From contig NC_085129.1 of assembly GCF_030269925.1 (NCBI RefSeq), positions 20,141,501-20,205,500 of the forward strand: a stretch of DNA of 64,000 bases, given 5' to 3'. Below the pieces are notes generated by a model. That model was not told where the DNA came from, ran no database searches, and saw nothing but the letters and a program-made list of their open reading frames with translations. The position numbers and the translations under genes are program-made. Below are positions 44,901 through 47,062 of the stretch, in pieces. How positions within the stretch are numbered: position 1 is the stretch's first letter; the number at the start of each line of letters is the position of its first letter. This DNA comes from Bombyx mori. Its lineage: Eukaryota > Arthropoda > Insecta > Lepidoptera > Bombycidae.

Positions 44901-47060
44901 ACGTCCGTTTGTAAGTACAAGGAACCCTAGTTCAGAGCCGCGTATCCGCGTGGTACTTACTTTATGGCTACCGTCAATAATGAGCTCAGTGGTTGTGTCG
45001 TCGGCAGCGTCGTCGTCCCAGCTGTGCGCGGCGCTGACGGAGCAGCTGACCCGCACGGCCGGCAAGGTGGCGCAGCTGTACGCCAGCCTGCGCCGCGCGC
45101 CCGCCGCCGCCGCCGACCTCAGCGGTACGTCGCACACACGCGCCGCACACTCGCGCCGCACACTCGCGCCGCACACACGCGCCGCACACTCGCGCCGCAC
45201 ACTCGCGCCGCACACACGCGCCGCACACTCGCGCCGCACACTCGCGCCGCACACACGCGCCGCACACTCGCGCCGCACACTCGCGCCGCACACACGCGCC
45301 GCACACTCGCGCCGCACACACGCGCCGCACACTCGCGCCGCACACTCGCGCCGCACACTCGCGCCGCACACACGCGCCGCACACACGCGCCGCACACACG
45401 CGCCGCACACTCGCGCCGCACACACGCGCCGCACACACGCGCCGCACACTCGCGCCGCACACACGCGCCGCACACACGCGCCGCACACACGCGCCGCACA
45501 CACGCGCCGCACACACGCGCCGCACACTCGCGCCGCACACACGCGTCGCGCACACGTGGCTTTCCTTATATCGAATGACTTTTTGGCGGGCTTTTGAACT
45601 TGGTGGACGGAGTGGTGGTACCTACCCGTGCAGACTCACAAGAGGTCCTACCACCAGAAAAAAATTAAAAGTTTATAACAAACTAAAATCCATTGTGGTC
45701 ACCGACCCAAATGACTGGGAGTACGCCTCTAATTTACAAGATCTTTATAATAGAATCTGTACAGCTATTAATGAAGCCAATGCGGCTCTGATTCTCTCAA
45801 GTCGACCGCCCGCAGAGCTACCCCCGGTCCCCACGGCTGGGTACCACCGACCTGTACCAAACTGTAACGGCCATAAAATTGGAAATTTCAGACAACAACC
45901 TCTCATATACACAATGCAATAAAAATGCTAATTACGTAGATACTTGTTCTATTCTCCTATAAACACTATAGCACGTAAATTCTTAAATTGCCTTTCGTTG
46001 TCTATTACATTGATACGAAATAAAATTGAAAAGGTAAAGTTCTAAATATTACGAAATTAAAAGTACTTTAATGTATTTGAATTGTAGGTTTGGAAGCCGC
46101 GATACTGGAGACGCAGAAGGTCCTGCGCAGCGCCGTGTCGGGGGGCGAGCCGGGGGGCGCAGGGGGGCTGGGGGACGCGGGACCCCACAGCCTGACCCCC
46201 GCCGAGGGAGACGCGGGAGTACTCGATGTGGACTCCACAAGAGAGAAACTTGAAAATTTAGTTGCTAAAGGTATAGTATTTTAACACATTATTCGTTGGA
46301 TTATTAGTGTAGTATATTCTAGAATCGAGCGCGACCTCAAAAATATCGGCGTCGAGAACTGGAAGGAGAAAGCCCTGAACAGAGCAGTCTGGAGAGACAT
46401 ACTGGACCAGGCTAAGGCCCACCCTGGGCTGTAAGGCCTAAGATGATGATGATGATGATGATTATGATGATGATATTCTAGAATCGGATTATGCGGGGGA
46501 ATGGTTCTTTGTATCAGAGGACGGAATCATCTCGAGCAACACTTCGGAGCACTCCTCGTGGAACATCCAGTACAAAAGTAGAGAGGACCTGCTTAGATCC
46601 GAGGGTCCGAGGTTATCTCGCTCACCTCGAGACTGGAGTCCTCTTAGTTTTAATTTATCGAAGGCTTAATTGGTAATAATATATATACTTTTGTATATAC
46701 GGGGTGTCCCAGAAAGAATGGATAAGCCTATTTCGAGTCCCCGATAGCTCTACTATGAGGTGTTTCAGGATTATCCATTCTTTTTGAGACACCCTGTGTA
46801 TGCCGACCACGGCCGAATGCTCGCAATCATCCACGAGCCATGTCCCTCCATATGGACACCCCCCCCACTCTTAATGCGACCTACACTCACAGTTATCATT
46901 TATTCCAGAGGTCAACGCAACGAATCCAGCCATGTCTCTGATCGAGCAGTACTCCGACCTCCTCCTCAATATGATGCAGAACAAAATGGTGAACCAGTTC
47001 TCGTCCAGTCCGCAGAGTCTGCCGCCCAGCGCGTCCCGGGGGGCCGGCCGGGAGAGTTAG
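2806..47060 (+). CDS. Wdr62: WDR62/MAPKBP1-type WD40 scaffold protein, 5' partial (whole gene, spliced)
   Basis: Spliced plus-strand gene; the segments listed below (2806-2965 through 46909-47060, leaving out 32810-36276) join with continuous phase into 1,351 codons plus TAG. The order of conserved pieces follows vertebrate WDR62 and MAPKBP1: a first WD40 propeller ([31 protein letters not shown]), a second one ([54 protein letters not shown]), the short [10 protein letters not shown] motif, a long disordered tail and a C-terminal helical region ([20 protein letters not shown]). In known family members the protein binds JNK and MKK7, sits at spindle poles and dimerises through the C-terminal helices; that role is inferred from the family. 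The start codon and first exons are upstream of the window: the first exon seen begins with the third base of a split codon. WDR62 versus MAPKBP1 cannot be separated with certainty; the name follows the single insect orthologue. Confidence 0.9.
3010..3443 (-). mobile_element. Bm1 SINE, nearly full length
   Basis: Contains the body and the tRNA-like head (ggattcgaacaccgg as reversed box B, then cctttaggccacgacgac). Lies between the first and second Wdr62 exons. Confidence 0.9.
3501..3569 (+). CDS. Wdr62: Wdr62 exon: WD40 blade, 23 codons
   Basis: Acceptor tttcccag ends at 3500 and donor gtcagt starts at 3570; both ends are phase 0. Encodes [16 protein letters not shown], the GH dipeptide opening of a WD repeat. 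A full-length Bm1 SINE fills most of the intron before it. Confidence 0.88.
3690..4138 (+). mobile_element. LINE 3' end, family A, with reverse-transcriptase ORF tail
   Basis: Encodes [40 protein letters not shown] and [13 protein letters not shown], the usual C-terminus of jockey/R1-type reverse transcriptase ORFs in moths. It ends with the short 3' tail ggcaataaag. The 5' part is missing. In a Wdr62 intron. Confidence 0.85.
4190..4354. mobile_element. Hairpin MITE (tagtgcgag family)
   Basis: About 65-base arms: cttagtgcgagttttttaac at the left and its inverse at the right, with a short centre around cctagcggcaaacg. Other copies: 1940-2052, 8521-8682, 12353-12457, 37321-37464 and 57310-57373. 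Confidence 0.83.
4417..4521 (+). CDS. Wdr62: Wdr62 exon: WD40 blade with [11 protein letters not shown]
   Basis: Acceptor ttttcag ends at 4416, donor gtgaca at 4522, phase 0 to 0. The 35 codons include [18 protein letters not shown], among the best conserved stretches of WDR62 and MAPKBP1. Confidence 0.93.
4883..5113 (-). mobile_element. Bm1 SINE, 5' truncated
   Basis: T-run followed by the reversed Bm1 tail and body up to ggtcctcc. In the intron 4522-5477. Confidence 0.88.
5478..5588 (+). CDS. Wdr62: Wdr62 exon: WD40 blade, [14 protein letters not shown]
   Basis: Acceptor tttccag ends at 5477, donor gtgagt at 5589, phase 0 to 0. Encodes [20 protein letters not shown] followed by RHVKFWYLE, matching the family's VTVGNRHVRFW blade. 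Confidence 0.93.
6817..7185 (-). mobile_element. Bm1 SINE with internal deletions
   Basis: Reversed tail at 6826, body with gaps, and head ending aggccgtgac at about 7185, next to a CT-rich microsatellite. Confidence 0.82.
7184..7277 (+). repeat. CT-rich microsatellite
   Basis: Almost pure (ct)n with ttt, acc and cgt breaks, ending ctctctag, 60 bases before a Wdr62 acceptor. Confidence 0.93.
7337..7519 (+). CDS. Wdr62: Wdr62 exon: inter-blade segment with GRSAILGE
   Basis: Acceptor ctgttcag ends at 7336, donor gtgagt at 7520, 61 codons, phase 0 to 0. Encodes [22 protein letters not shown] and [19 protein letters not shown], matching the WDR62 segment with GRSGILGE and CGVACGRG. Another AG at the end of a CT-rich run (7277) would be out of phase with the exon before, so the acceptor at 7336 was chosen. 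Confidence 0.92.
7664..7775 (+). mobile_element. LINE 3' tail, family A
   Basis: Block ctgcccctggcattgctgac to ggacaataaaaaa, about 110 bases only. Confidence 0.8.
7976..8222 (-). mobile_element. Bm1 SINE, 5' truncated
   Basis: Reversed body ending ggtcctaccaccagcaa. Ends 35 bases before the Wdr62 acceptor at 8257. Confidence 0.88.
8258..8418 (+). CDS. Wdr62: Wdr62 exon: blade with [12 protein letters not shown]
   Basis: Acceptor ggctccag ends at 8257, donor gtgaat at 8419. Starts in phase 0 and ends two bases into a codon. Encodes [15 protein letters not shown] and [12 protein letters not shown]; the latter is nearly identical to the family's [12 protein letters not shown] Bm1 copy ends only about 35 bases before the acceptor. 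Confidence 0.92.
8521..8682. mobile_element. Hairpin MITE (tagtgcgag family)
   Basis: Both arms present: gtgcttggtgcgagcttttt and its inverse ending cactaagcaca. Confidence 0.83.
8955..9235 (-). mobile_element. LINE 3' tail, family B
   Basis: agcaagagcagtgcttcgct and cgatgaactcagtgggctgt are the family B words in reverse orientation. Confidence 0.72.
9285..9346 (-). mobile_element. Bm1 SINE fragment
   Basis: Only the stretch around cgtggactcacaaaacgtcc and taccaccagtaaaa is left, shortly before the exon at 9389. Confidence 0.65.
9389..9524 (+). CDS. Wdr62: Wdr62 exon: blade with [11 protein letters not shown]
   Basis: Acceptor gcttgcag ends at 9388, donor gtgagt at 9525. Completes the split codon and ends in phase 0. 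Encodes [20 protein letters not shown] followed by [15 protein letters not shown]. Very GC-rich third positions. Confidence 0.93.
10064..10210 (+). CDS. Wdr62: Wdr62 exon: blade with [14 protein letters not shown]
   Basis: Acceptor ggccgcag ends at 10063, donor gtgagt at 10211, 49 codons, phase 0 to 0. Encodes [19 protein letters not shown] and [14 protein letters not shown], as in WDR62 SALYHSSCVW and TCSSDNTIRLW. Confidence 0.93.
10630..10745 (+). CDS. Wdr62: Wdr62 exon: linker between blades
   Basis: Acceptor gaattacag ends at 10629, donor gtgagt at 10746. Encodes [20 protein letters not shown] and, after an acidic/lysine stretch, KTGVR, matching the family's LLKVVYVD and GVR(V/S). Ends two bases into a codon. 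Confidence 0.88.
11200..11404 (+). CDS. Wdr62: Wdr62 exon: WD40 blade, [16 protein letters not shown] and [12 protein letters not shown]
   Basis: Acceptor tgtcggcag ends at 11199, donor gtaccg at 11405. The 205 bases are very GC-rich. The encoded [13 protein letters not shown] and [18 protein letters not shown] match WDR62 KVEAHDSEILCLEY and [15 protein letters not shown]. Ends in phase 0. Confidence 0.93.
11465..11837. mobile_element. Large inverted-repeat element (ggcgggaacgcgaggag family)
   Basis: The left arm begins tggcgggaacgcgaggagtg at 11465 and its inverse ends the element at 11837; the arms are over 100 bases. A partial copy is at 61254-61490. It begins 60 bases after the Wdr62 donor at 11405. 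Confidence 0.8.
12138..12272 (+). CDS. Wdr62: Wdr62 exon: blade with [13 protein letters not shown]
   Basis: Acceptor gtgtcgcag ends at 12137, donor gtgagt at 12273, 45 codons, phase 0 to 0. Encodes [19 protein letters not shown] and [20 protein letters not shown]62 has [17 protein letters not shown] and MISCGADKSIYFR. Confidence 0.95.
12353..12457. mobile_element. Half hairpin MITE (tagtgcgag family)
   Basis: Left arm and centre only (gtagtgcgagttctttaacg to ccgctagggcgctg). Confidence 0.75.
12700..12952 (-). mobile_element. Bm1 SINE, 5' truncated
   Basis: Reversed tail at 12704 to ggtcctaccaccagtaa, about 75 bases before the Wdr62 exon at 13029. Confidence 0.88.
13029..13133 (+). CDS. Wdr62: Wdr62 exon: blade with [10 protein letters not shown]
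   Basis: Acceptor gcccgcag ends at 13028, donor gtcagt at 13134, phase 0 to 0. Encodes [20 protein letters not shown] followed by CQ, the counterpart of the family's KTTLYDMDV and (A/G)CQ before DRN. Confidence 0.92.
13456..13568 (-). mobile_element. LINE 3' tail, family A
   Basis: T-run and reversed tail ttattgcccttttcggcaga through aagccgctgcctacca. Confidence 0.82.
13642..13731 (+). CDS. Wdr62: Wdr62 exon: DRNVRVY blade
   Basis: Acceptor ccccaccag ends at 13641, donor gtacgt at 13732, 30 codons, phase 0 to 0. Encodes [20 protein letters not shown] and EDGTLIK, as in WDR62 DRNIRIFN and EDGTLIKV. Confidence 0.93.
14036..15334 (-). mobile_element. maT-type (DD37D) mariner element with intact TIRs
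   Basis: Starts GTCAGGTCATAAATTCTGTC at 14036 and ends with the near-perfect inverse at 15334, flanked by TA on both sides (14034-14035, 15335-15336). TIRs are about 30 bases with few mismatches. Length 1,299 bases, normal for a mariner. It lies in the Wdr62 intron between 13731 and 15948, in antisense to the gene. Confidence 0.9.
14157..15196 (-). pseudogene. maT transposase, frameshifted
   Basis: Starts [19 protein letters not shown] and ends [15 protein letters not shown]. The catalytic acids can be seen in [13 protein letters not shown] and NPLDY; the last two are separated by 37 residues (DD37D). The frame is broken at least near 15060 and near 14525, so it cannot be translated as one protein. 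The helix-turn-helix part is in the first third. Dead copy; the ends could still be moved by an active relative. Confidence 0.88.
15948..16078 (+). CDS. Wdr62: Wdr62 exon: [19 protein letters not shown] blade
   Basis: Acceptor tacccag ends at 15947, donor gtgagt at 16079. Encodes [20 protein letters not shown] followed by [21 protein letters not shown]62 has [17 protein letters not shown]. Ends two bases into a codon. The maT transposon lies in the intron before it. Confidence 0.95.
16161..16289 (+). CDS. Wdr62: Wdr62 exon: last WD40 blade
   Basis: Acceptor ttgtcgccag ends at 16160, donor gttagt at 16290. Encodes [20 protein letters not shown] and then a helix-like [12 protein letters not shown], the end of the second propeller. 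The following intron is the second longest in the gene (3.8 kb). Confidence 0.92.
16314..16378 (+). mobile_element. LINE tail fragment, family B
   Basis: cggatcttctcagcgggccg and ccgatccggtggtagatt, just after the Wdr62 donor at 16290. Confidence 0.65.
16716..16975 (+). mobile_element. tRNA-derived SINE (not Bm1)
   Basis: The head has box A tggtgtagtgg and box B ggttcgaatcc, both perfect pol III promoters, then a body ending in tattattatt. The body words tcacgggactagttaacgtg and gtaaatatttattatta are the end of a SINE common in moths. In sense, in a Wdr62 intron. Confidence 0.8.
17777..18062 (-). pseudogene. Possible THAP/P-element-type transposase relic
   Basis: The minus strand shows [20 protein letters not shown] and SILDLLKKN, like the coiled segment of THAP-domain transposases, with overlapping frames that suggest decay. 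Weak evidence. Confidence 0.3.
19490..19650 (+). repeat. Dispersed repeat (seen reversed at 40499-40645)
   Basis: tacgcttttattagcttcag, a (atgt)n stretch, then aacatgattttgactccctt and ggaccgatgacaa; the inverse lies at 40499-40645. Confidence 0.72.
20090..20200 (+). CDS. Wdr62: Wdr62 exon: post-propeller linker
   Basis: Acceptor gtcacag ends at 20089, donor gtgagt at 20201. Encodes a Ser/Gly/Pro-rich stretch ([27 protein letters not shown]). The ends are two bases into a codon on both sides and agree with the neighbours. There is no strong homology by eye; position and phase support it. Confidence 0.82.
20230..20850 (+). mobile_element. Bm1 SINE, full length but interrupted
   Basis: Head with gtcgtcgtggcctaaatg and box B (gagttcgaatcccg), then about 190 bases of unrelated sequence (20405-20597), then the Bm1 body to aagcaataaaaaaaa. 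It fills the intron 20201-20885. Confidence 0.85.
20886..21010 (+). CDS. Wdr62: Wdr62 exon: [10 protein letters not shown] motif
   Basis: Acceptor ttttcag ends at 20885, donor gtgggt at 21011. Encodes [15 protein letters not shown]; the family motif at this place is LPLWAKRLLG. A Pro-rich run follows. A Bm1 copy fills the whole intron before it. Ends one base into a codon. Confidence 0.9.
21245..21407. repeat. Dispersed repeat (agatggcgttac family)
   Basis: agaatattccacacatttcg, gtgtttccgctatctgacaa and agatggcgttactgttaccg; also at 42425-42576 and 48905-49066. Confidence 0.75.
21711..22063. mobile_element. Bm1 fragments in inverted arrangement
   Basis: A reversed fragment (21711-21784), a sense copy (21787-22035, ending aagcaatcataaaaaaa) and a short reversed piece (22041-22063, cgtcctaccgccagtaa) lie back to back. 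This suggests insertion of one copy into another. Confidence 0.8.
22197..22294 (+). CDS. Wdr62: Wdr62 exon: charged linker
   Basis: Acceptor ctaacag ends at 22196, donor gtgagt at 22295. Encodes [20 protein letters not shown] and a basic tail. Enters after one base and leaves in phase 0. The next intron, 6.3 kb, is the longest. Confidence 0.85.
22438..22662. mobile_element. MITE with tttggttyaagcgaca ends
   Basis: Starts atttggtttaagcgacattt and ends with the inverse gtcgcttgaaccaaat. 225 bases, uninterrupted; a nested copy is at 63021-63591. Confidence 0.82.
23022..23272 (+). mobile_element. LINE 3' end fragment (reverse-transcriptase ORF tail)
   Basis: Broken coding traces ([28 protein letters not shown]) and a gatgatgatg end, as in the C-terminal part of moth non-LTR ORFs. 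Confidence 0.62.
23272..23468 (+). mobile_element. LINE 3' tail, family B
   Basis: ctgagtttctcgccggatct, tggtagatccagcgaagcac and the end ataggtgggaaaaa. Confidence 0.78.
25012..25107 (+). mobile_element. LINE 3' tail, family A
   Basis: gtgggcagcggcttcgctct to aagggtaataaaat. Confidence 0.78.
25108..25172 (-). mobile_element. Bm1 SINE fragment
   Basis: Reversed ccacctcgagacatgagttc and taaggtctcaagcac only, directly after a LINE tail. Confidence 0.6.
26553..26846 (-). mobile_element. Bm1 SINE, head half
   Basis: Reversed copy from ggtctcaagcatagttac to ttaggccacgacgac, lacking the tail part. Confidence 0.87.
27213..27510 (+). repeat. Dispersed repeat (ctagctgacccggcagactt family)
   Basis: ctagctgacccggcagactt to gcgagactaacgaacagcaa. 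These words are typical for an interspersed repeat of moths. No complete ORF. Confidence 0.65.
27863..28272. repeat. Possible TIR element with gggcccttgggcac words
   Basis: Left ggggcgtcttaaactaggat and right gcccttatggtaaagacg are roughly inverse, with G/C-rich subterminal words on both sides. Confidence 0.42.
28605..28729 (+). CDS. Wdr62: Wdr62 exon: acidic linker
   Basis: Acceptor gtgttccag ends at 28604, donor gtgagt at 28730. Encodes an acidic, Ser-rich stretch ([20 protein letters not shown]) and [12 protein letters not shown]. Vertebrate members carry an acidic segment at a similar place. Confidence 0.86.
28816..29258 (+). mobile_element. Bm1 SINE, full length
   Basis: Starts gtcgtcgtggcctaaagg, carries box B ggtgttcgaatctc, ends aagcaataaaaaaaaaa. 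Sense to Wdr62, about 90 bases after the donor at 28730. Confidence 0.92.
29277..29674. mobile_element. MITE with about 70-base TIRs
   Basis: tgggtgttaggagaccgctt at the left and the inverse at the right; aatgacacc words also mirror each other. AT-rich target (tatat/gtatata) at both ends. 398 bases with a GC-rich centre. Confidence 0.83.
29801..30048 (-). mobile_element. Bm1 SINE, 5' truncated
   Basis: T-run, reversed tail and body up to tcctaccaccagtaat. Inserted beside another dispersed repeat at 30050-30172. Confidence 0.9.
30050..30172 (+). repeat. Dispersed repeat (seen reversed at 55793-55915)
   Basis: caagtttcaagtcaatcgga, gtagttataacggaacatcc and gtagatttatatattagtat; the inverse words are at 55793-55915. 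Confidence 0.75.
30270..30417 (+). CDS. Wdr62: Wdr62 exon: [14 protein letters not shown] segment
   Basis: Acceptor cggttgcag ends at 30269, donor gtaata at 30418. Encodes [20 protein letters not shown] and then [16 protein letters not shown] with an acidic end. The first base completes the split Gly codon. The intron before it holds a full Bm1, a MITE and a second Bm1. Confidence 0.87.
30482..31075. mobile_element. Inverted-repeat element
   Basis: Left arm 30482-30540 (tatgacctggtaactaagac) mirrors right arm 31006-31075; a single-arm copy lies at 61590-61670. Fills the Wdr62 intron 30418-31100. Confidence 0.78.
30555..30830 (-). mobile_element. Family B fragment inside an inverted-repeat element
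   Basis: gtcgcaagtgacgggttcga and ggacggtgacctgtgcttgt match family B in reverse. It lies between the arms of the inverted repeat 30482-31075. Confidence 0.6.
31101..31242 (+). CDS. Wdr62: Wdr62 exon: linker, [15 protein letters not shown]
   Basis: Acceptor gtccggcag ends at 31100, donor gtccgt at 31243. GC-rich, encodes [20 protein letters not shown] and a Gly/Ala tail; ends one base into a codon. An inverted-repeat element ends about 25 bases upstream of it. Confidence 0.85.
31328..31534 (+). mobile_element. Bm1 SINE, 5' truncated
   Basis: From tactggtggtaggacctcct to aagcaataaaaaaaa; more than half of the 347-base intron 31243-31589. Confidence 0.9.
31590..31720 (+). CDS. Wdr62: Wdr62 exon: basic helix, [20 protein letters not shown]
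   Basis: Acceptor gttcgtcag ends at 31589, donor gtgagt at 31721. Encodes [19 protein letters not shown] and a charged, probably helical segment. Ends in phase 0. Confidence 0.87.
31991..32117 (+). CDS. Wdr62: Wdr62 exon: [10 protein letters not shown] segment
   Basis: Acceptor ccctgcag ends at 31990, donor gtaaac at 32118. Encodes [20 protein letters not shown] and [13 protein letters not shown] (basic, Ser-rich, a plausible kinase or 14-3-3 site). Ends one base into a codon, so it can join either 32810 or 38291. Confidence 0.86.
32244..32318 (-). other. tRNA-like sequence or tRNA pseudogene
   Basis: On the minus strand box A (tggtgcagcgg) and box B (ggttcgattcc) are perfect and correctly spaced, and the T arm is intact. 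But the acceptor strands and the anticodon stem do not pair well, so this is not a working tRNA; the triplet in the anticodon place would be GAC. It may be a SINE head. Confidence 0.6.
32810..36276 (+). CDS. Wdr62: Wdr62 giant optional exon (internal or alternative last exon)
   Basis: Acceptor gctaaccag ends at 32809; from there the frame set by the preceding exon stays open for 1,155 codons to TAA at 36274-36276. The reading frame has no ATG near its start, so it is an exon and not a separate gene. The product is hydrophilic and Ser/Asn/Lys-rich, with PxxP stretches ([16 protein letters not shown]), three ESVLSD-type motifs, three DSL motifs and a coiled-coil-like segment near 35540-35640 ([19 protein letters not shown]). 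It may be internal, through a phase-1 donor cag|gtcgga at 36257, or terminal, through AATAAA at 36618. Both fit the phases; skipping it also does. Codons are less GC-rich than in the WD40 exons. I know no domain in it. Confidence 0.85.
36618..36623 (+). terminator. Polyadenylation signal AATAAA for the giant-exon isoform
   Basis: Canonical hexamer 342 bases after the TAA of the giant exon, followed by a T/A-rich stretch. It fits an alternative last exon, but AATAAA also occurs by chance in AT-rich DNA. Confidence 0.45.
37321..37464. mobile_element. Hairpin MITE (tagtgcgag family), left arm shortened
   Basis: gtgcttagtgcgagcttttt, a deletion, then caaatttgtatggagttgga and the full right arm. 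Confidence 0.8.
37928..38172 (+). mobile_element. Bm1 SINE, 5' truncated
   Basis: From tactgatggtaggacctctt to aaacaataaaaaata, about 115 bases before the exon at 38291. Confidence 0.9.
38291..38407 (+). CDS. Wdr62: Wdr62 exon: [19 protein letters not shown]
   Basis: Acceptor gttacgacag ends at 38290, donor gtgggt at 38408; enters and leaves after one base. Encodes [20 protein letters not shown] and [13 protein letters not shown], a basic, Pro-rich segment with a possible basophilic kinase site (RRAIS). Can be skipped without a frame change. Confidence 0.87.
38585..38790 (-). mobile_element. LINE 3' end fragment
   Basis: The minus strand gives [19 protein letters not shown], then [12 protein letters not shown], the typical end of RTE/CR1-like ORFs, and a gatgatgat tail in reverse at about 38583-38597. 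Confidence 0.7.
38798..38993 (+). mobile_element. LINE 3' tail, family B
   Basis: ctcgctggatcttctcagtg to taggtaaaaga, preceded by part of the 3' region. Confidence 0.75.
39015..39130 (-). mobile_element. LINE ORF tail fragment (same family as 39882-40309)
   Basis: Reversed ttctttcctattaccctctg and cgaatcaaatccttcca; the minus strand reads [14 protein letters not shown]. Confidence 0.68.
39150..39416 (+). mobile_element. LINE 3' tail, family B
   Basis: tcgtcgaacccgtcgcttgc, then ctcagtttctcgccggatct, ending gcttaggcagaaaaaaaa. Confidence 0.8.
39725..40417 (+). mobile_element. LINE 3' tail, family B, split by another LINE insertion
   Basis: The left part (39725-39881) ends in the target word tgttcttgct, and the right part begins with the same word at 40300. 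It runs to tggtagaaaaaaaa. Joined, it is an ordinary family B tail. Confidence 0.85.
39882..40309 (+). mobile_element. LINE 3' end (RTE/CR1-like ORF tail) with target-site duplication
   Basis: Encodes [40 protein letters not shown], then WIGHTLRKP and [20 protein letters not shown], the C-terminal part of RTE-like non-LTR ORFs, ending in a gatgatgat tail. Ten-base duplication tgttcttgct on both sides (39872-39881, 40300-40309). Confidence 0.88.
40499..40645 (-). repeat. Dispersed repeat (reverse of 19490-19650)
   Basis: tttgtcatcggtccttaata, gggggtcaaaatcatgttca and agctaataaaagcgtattaa. Confidence 0.72.
41157..41281 (+). CDS. Wdr62: Wdr62 exon: Ser/Gln-rich tail segment
   Basis: Acceptor acttcag ends at 41156, donor gtggga at 41282. 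Encodes [20 protein letters not shown] and [14 protein letters not shown]. Ends in phase 0. The RSSSVG motif resembles a phosphosite. Confidence 0.86.
41400..41834 (+). mobile_element. Bm1 SINE, nearly full length
   Basis: From gtggtctaaaggataagacg to aagcaataaataaataaa; fills the intron 41282-41854 and ends about 21 bases before its acceptor. Confidence 0.92.
41855..41996 (+). CDS. Wdr62: Wdr62 exon: [11 protein letters not shown] motif
   Basis: Acceptor aattctag ends at 41854, donor gtaagt at 41997. Encodes [19 protein letters not shown], then [20 protein letters not shown]; vertebrate members have NPTTSSMAKMARS here. The acceptor lies only about 21 bases after the tail of a full-length Bm1. 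Confidence 0.9.
42340..42576. repeat. Dispersed repeat (agatggcgttac family), longer copy
   Basis: cttttcgcttcgagtagaac, atagatggcgttacgttttt and agatggcgttactcttatcg. Confidence 0.72.
42616..42750 (-). mobile_element. LINE 3' tail, family A, with long T-run
   Basis: About 20 T, then attgcctttgtaggcagacg to aagccgctgcctaccgcaa. The long, clean homopolymer suggests a recent insertion. Confidence 0.85.
42796..42826 (+). repeat. (CAATG)n pentanucleotide microsatellite
   Basis: About six uninterrupted caatg units. Confidence 0.92.
42963..43077 (-). mobile_element. LINE 3' tail, family A
   Basis: Almost identical to the copy 340 bases upstream, same orientation. Confidence 0.84.
43600..43719 (+). 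CDS. Wdr62: Wdr62 exon: charged tail segment
   Basis: Acceptor gcgggaacag ends at 43599, donor gtcagt at 43720, phase 1 to 1. Encodes [20 protein letters not shown] and [14 protein letters not shown]. Skippable in frame. Confidence 0.84.
43956..44092 (+). mobile_element. Old, diverged Bm1 fragment
   Basis: Recognisable from ctgatggtagggcctttatt and cctatttctaccgcgatgca, with many changes. Confidence 0.6.
44179..44289 (+). CDS. Wdr62: Wdr62 exon: basic tail segment
   Basis: Acceptor gcgcacag ends at 44178, donor gtgagt at 44290, phase 1 to 1. Encodes [20 protein letters not shown], then a Pro/His-rich stretch. Preceded by an old Bm1 copy. Confidence 0.82.
44652..44898 (-). mobile_element. 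Bm1 SINE, 5' truncated
   Basis: T-run, reversed tail and body up to accaccagtaattacgcaat, about 110 bases before the exon at 45008. Confidence 0.88.
45008..45124 (+). CDS. Wdr62: Wdr62 exon: first C-terminal helix
   Basis: Acceptor gtcggcag ends at 45007, donor gtacgt at 45125, phase 1 to 1. Encodes [20 protein letters not shown] and LYASLRRA, matching the family's CEQLVAELRGSVRQAVRLYHS helix that takes part in dimerisation. A 13-bp minisatellite begins right after the donor. Confidence 0.92.
45131..45540 (+). repeat. 13-bp GC-rich minisatellite, about 31 copies
   Basis: Unit cgcgccgcacac plus A or T, almost without other changes. It starts right after the Wdr62 donor gtacgt at 45125. Because 13 is not a multiple of 3 and no unit contains a stop, long open frames arise on both strands; they are not genes. 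Confidence 0.95.
45604..45657 (-). mobile_element. Bm1 SINE fragment
   Basis: Reversed tggtggtacctacccgtgca to gaggtcctaccaccag only. Confidence 0.75.
45655..45922 (+). pseudogene. Unidentified ORF fragment in a Wdr62 intron
   Basis: After a Bm1 scrap an open frame reads [40 protein letters not shown] and [15 protein letters not shown] to a stop at 45922. The composition looks coding and the frame has no start of its own. It may be the end of a retroelement ORF or a retrocopy. I do not recognise it. Confidence 0.4.
46088..46270 (+). CDS. Wdr62: Wdr62 exon: second C-terminal helix and Gly-rich linker
   Basis: Acceptor attgtag ends at 46087, donor gtatag at 46271, phase 1 to 1, 61 codons. Encodes [18 protein letters not shown], then a Gly-rich linker, then [12 protein letters not shown]. 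Part of the helical C-terminus. Confidence 0.9.
46322..46480 (+). mobile_element. LINE 3' end fragment with (GAT)n tail
   Basis: Encodes [20 protein letters not shown] then [14 protein letters not shown] and a stop, followed by a gatgatgat microsatellite. This is the usual C-terminus of a non-LTR ORF. In the last Wdr62 intron. Confidence 0.78.
46700..46797. mobile_element. Very short mariner-like MITE
   Basis: cggggtgtcccagaaagaat at the left and the inverse of cagggtgtctcaaaaagaat at the right, about 97 bases, AT-rich flanks. Confidence 0.72.
46909..47060 (+). CDS. Wdr62: Wdr62 last exon: [10 protein letters not shown] helix and stop
   Basis: Acceptor tattccag ends at 46908; open to TAG at 47058-47060. 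Encodes [20 protein letters not shown] and a short Ser/Pro/Gly tail; human MAPKBP1 ends with LLEQYSELLLRAVERRM, which makes this the true gene end. No canonical AATAAA precedes the Bm1 copy at 47.5 kb. Confidence 0.94.
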
Positions 47061-47062
47061 TA

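Noticed and set aside
45131..45540. CRISPR-like array
   Set aside because: There are no spacers, the unit is 13 bases and the DNA is a moth genome.
44854..45597. Long open frames of Arg/His/Ala/Thr or Cys/Ala/Val/Arg repeats on both strands
   Set aside because: They come from the 13-bp minisatellite, which has no stop in any frame; the period is not a multiple of three, so every frame gives the same kind of protein.
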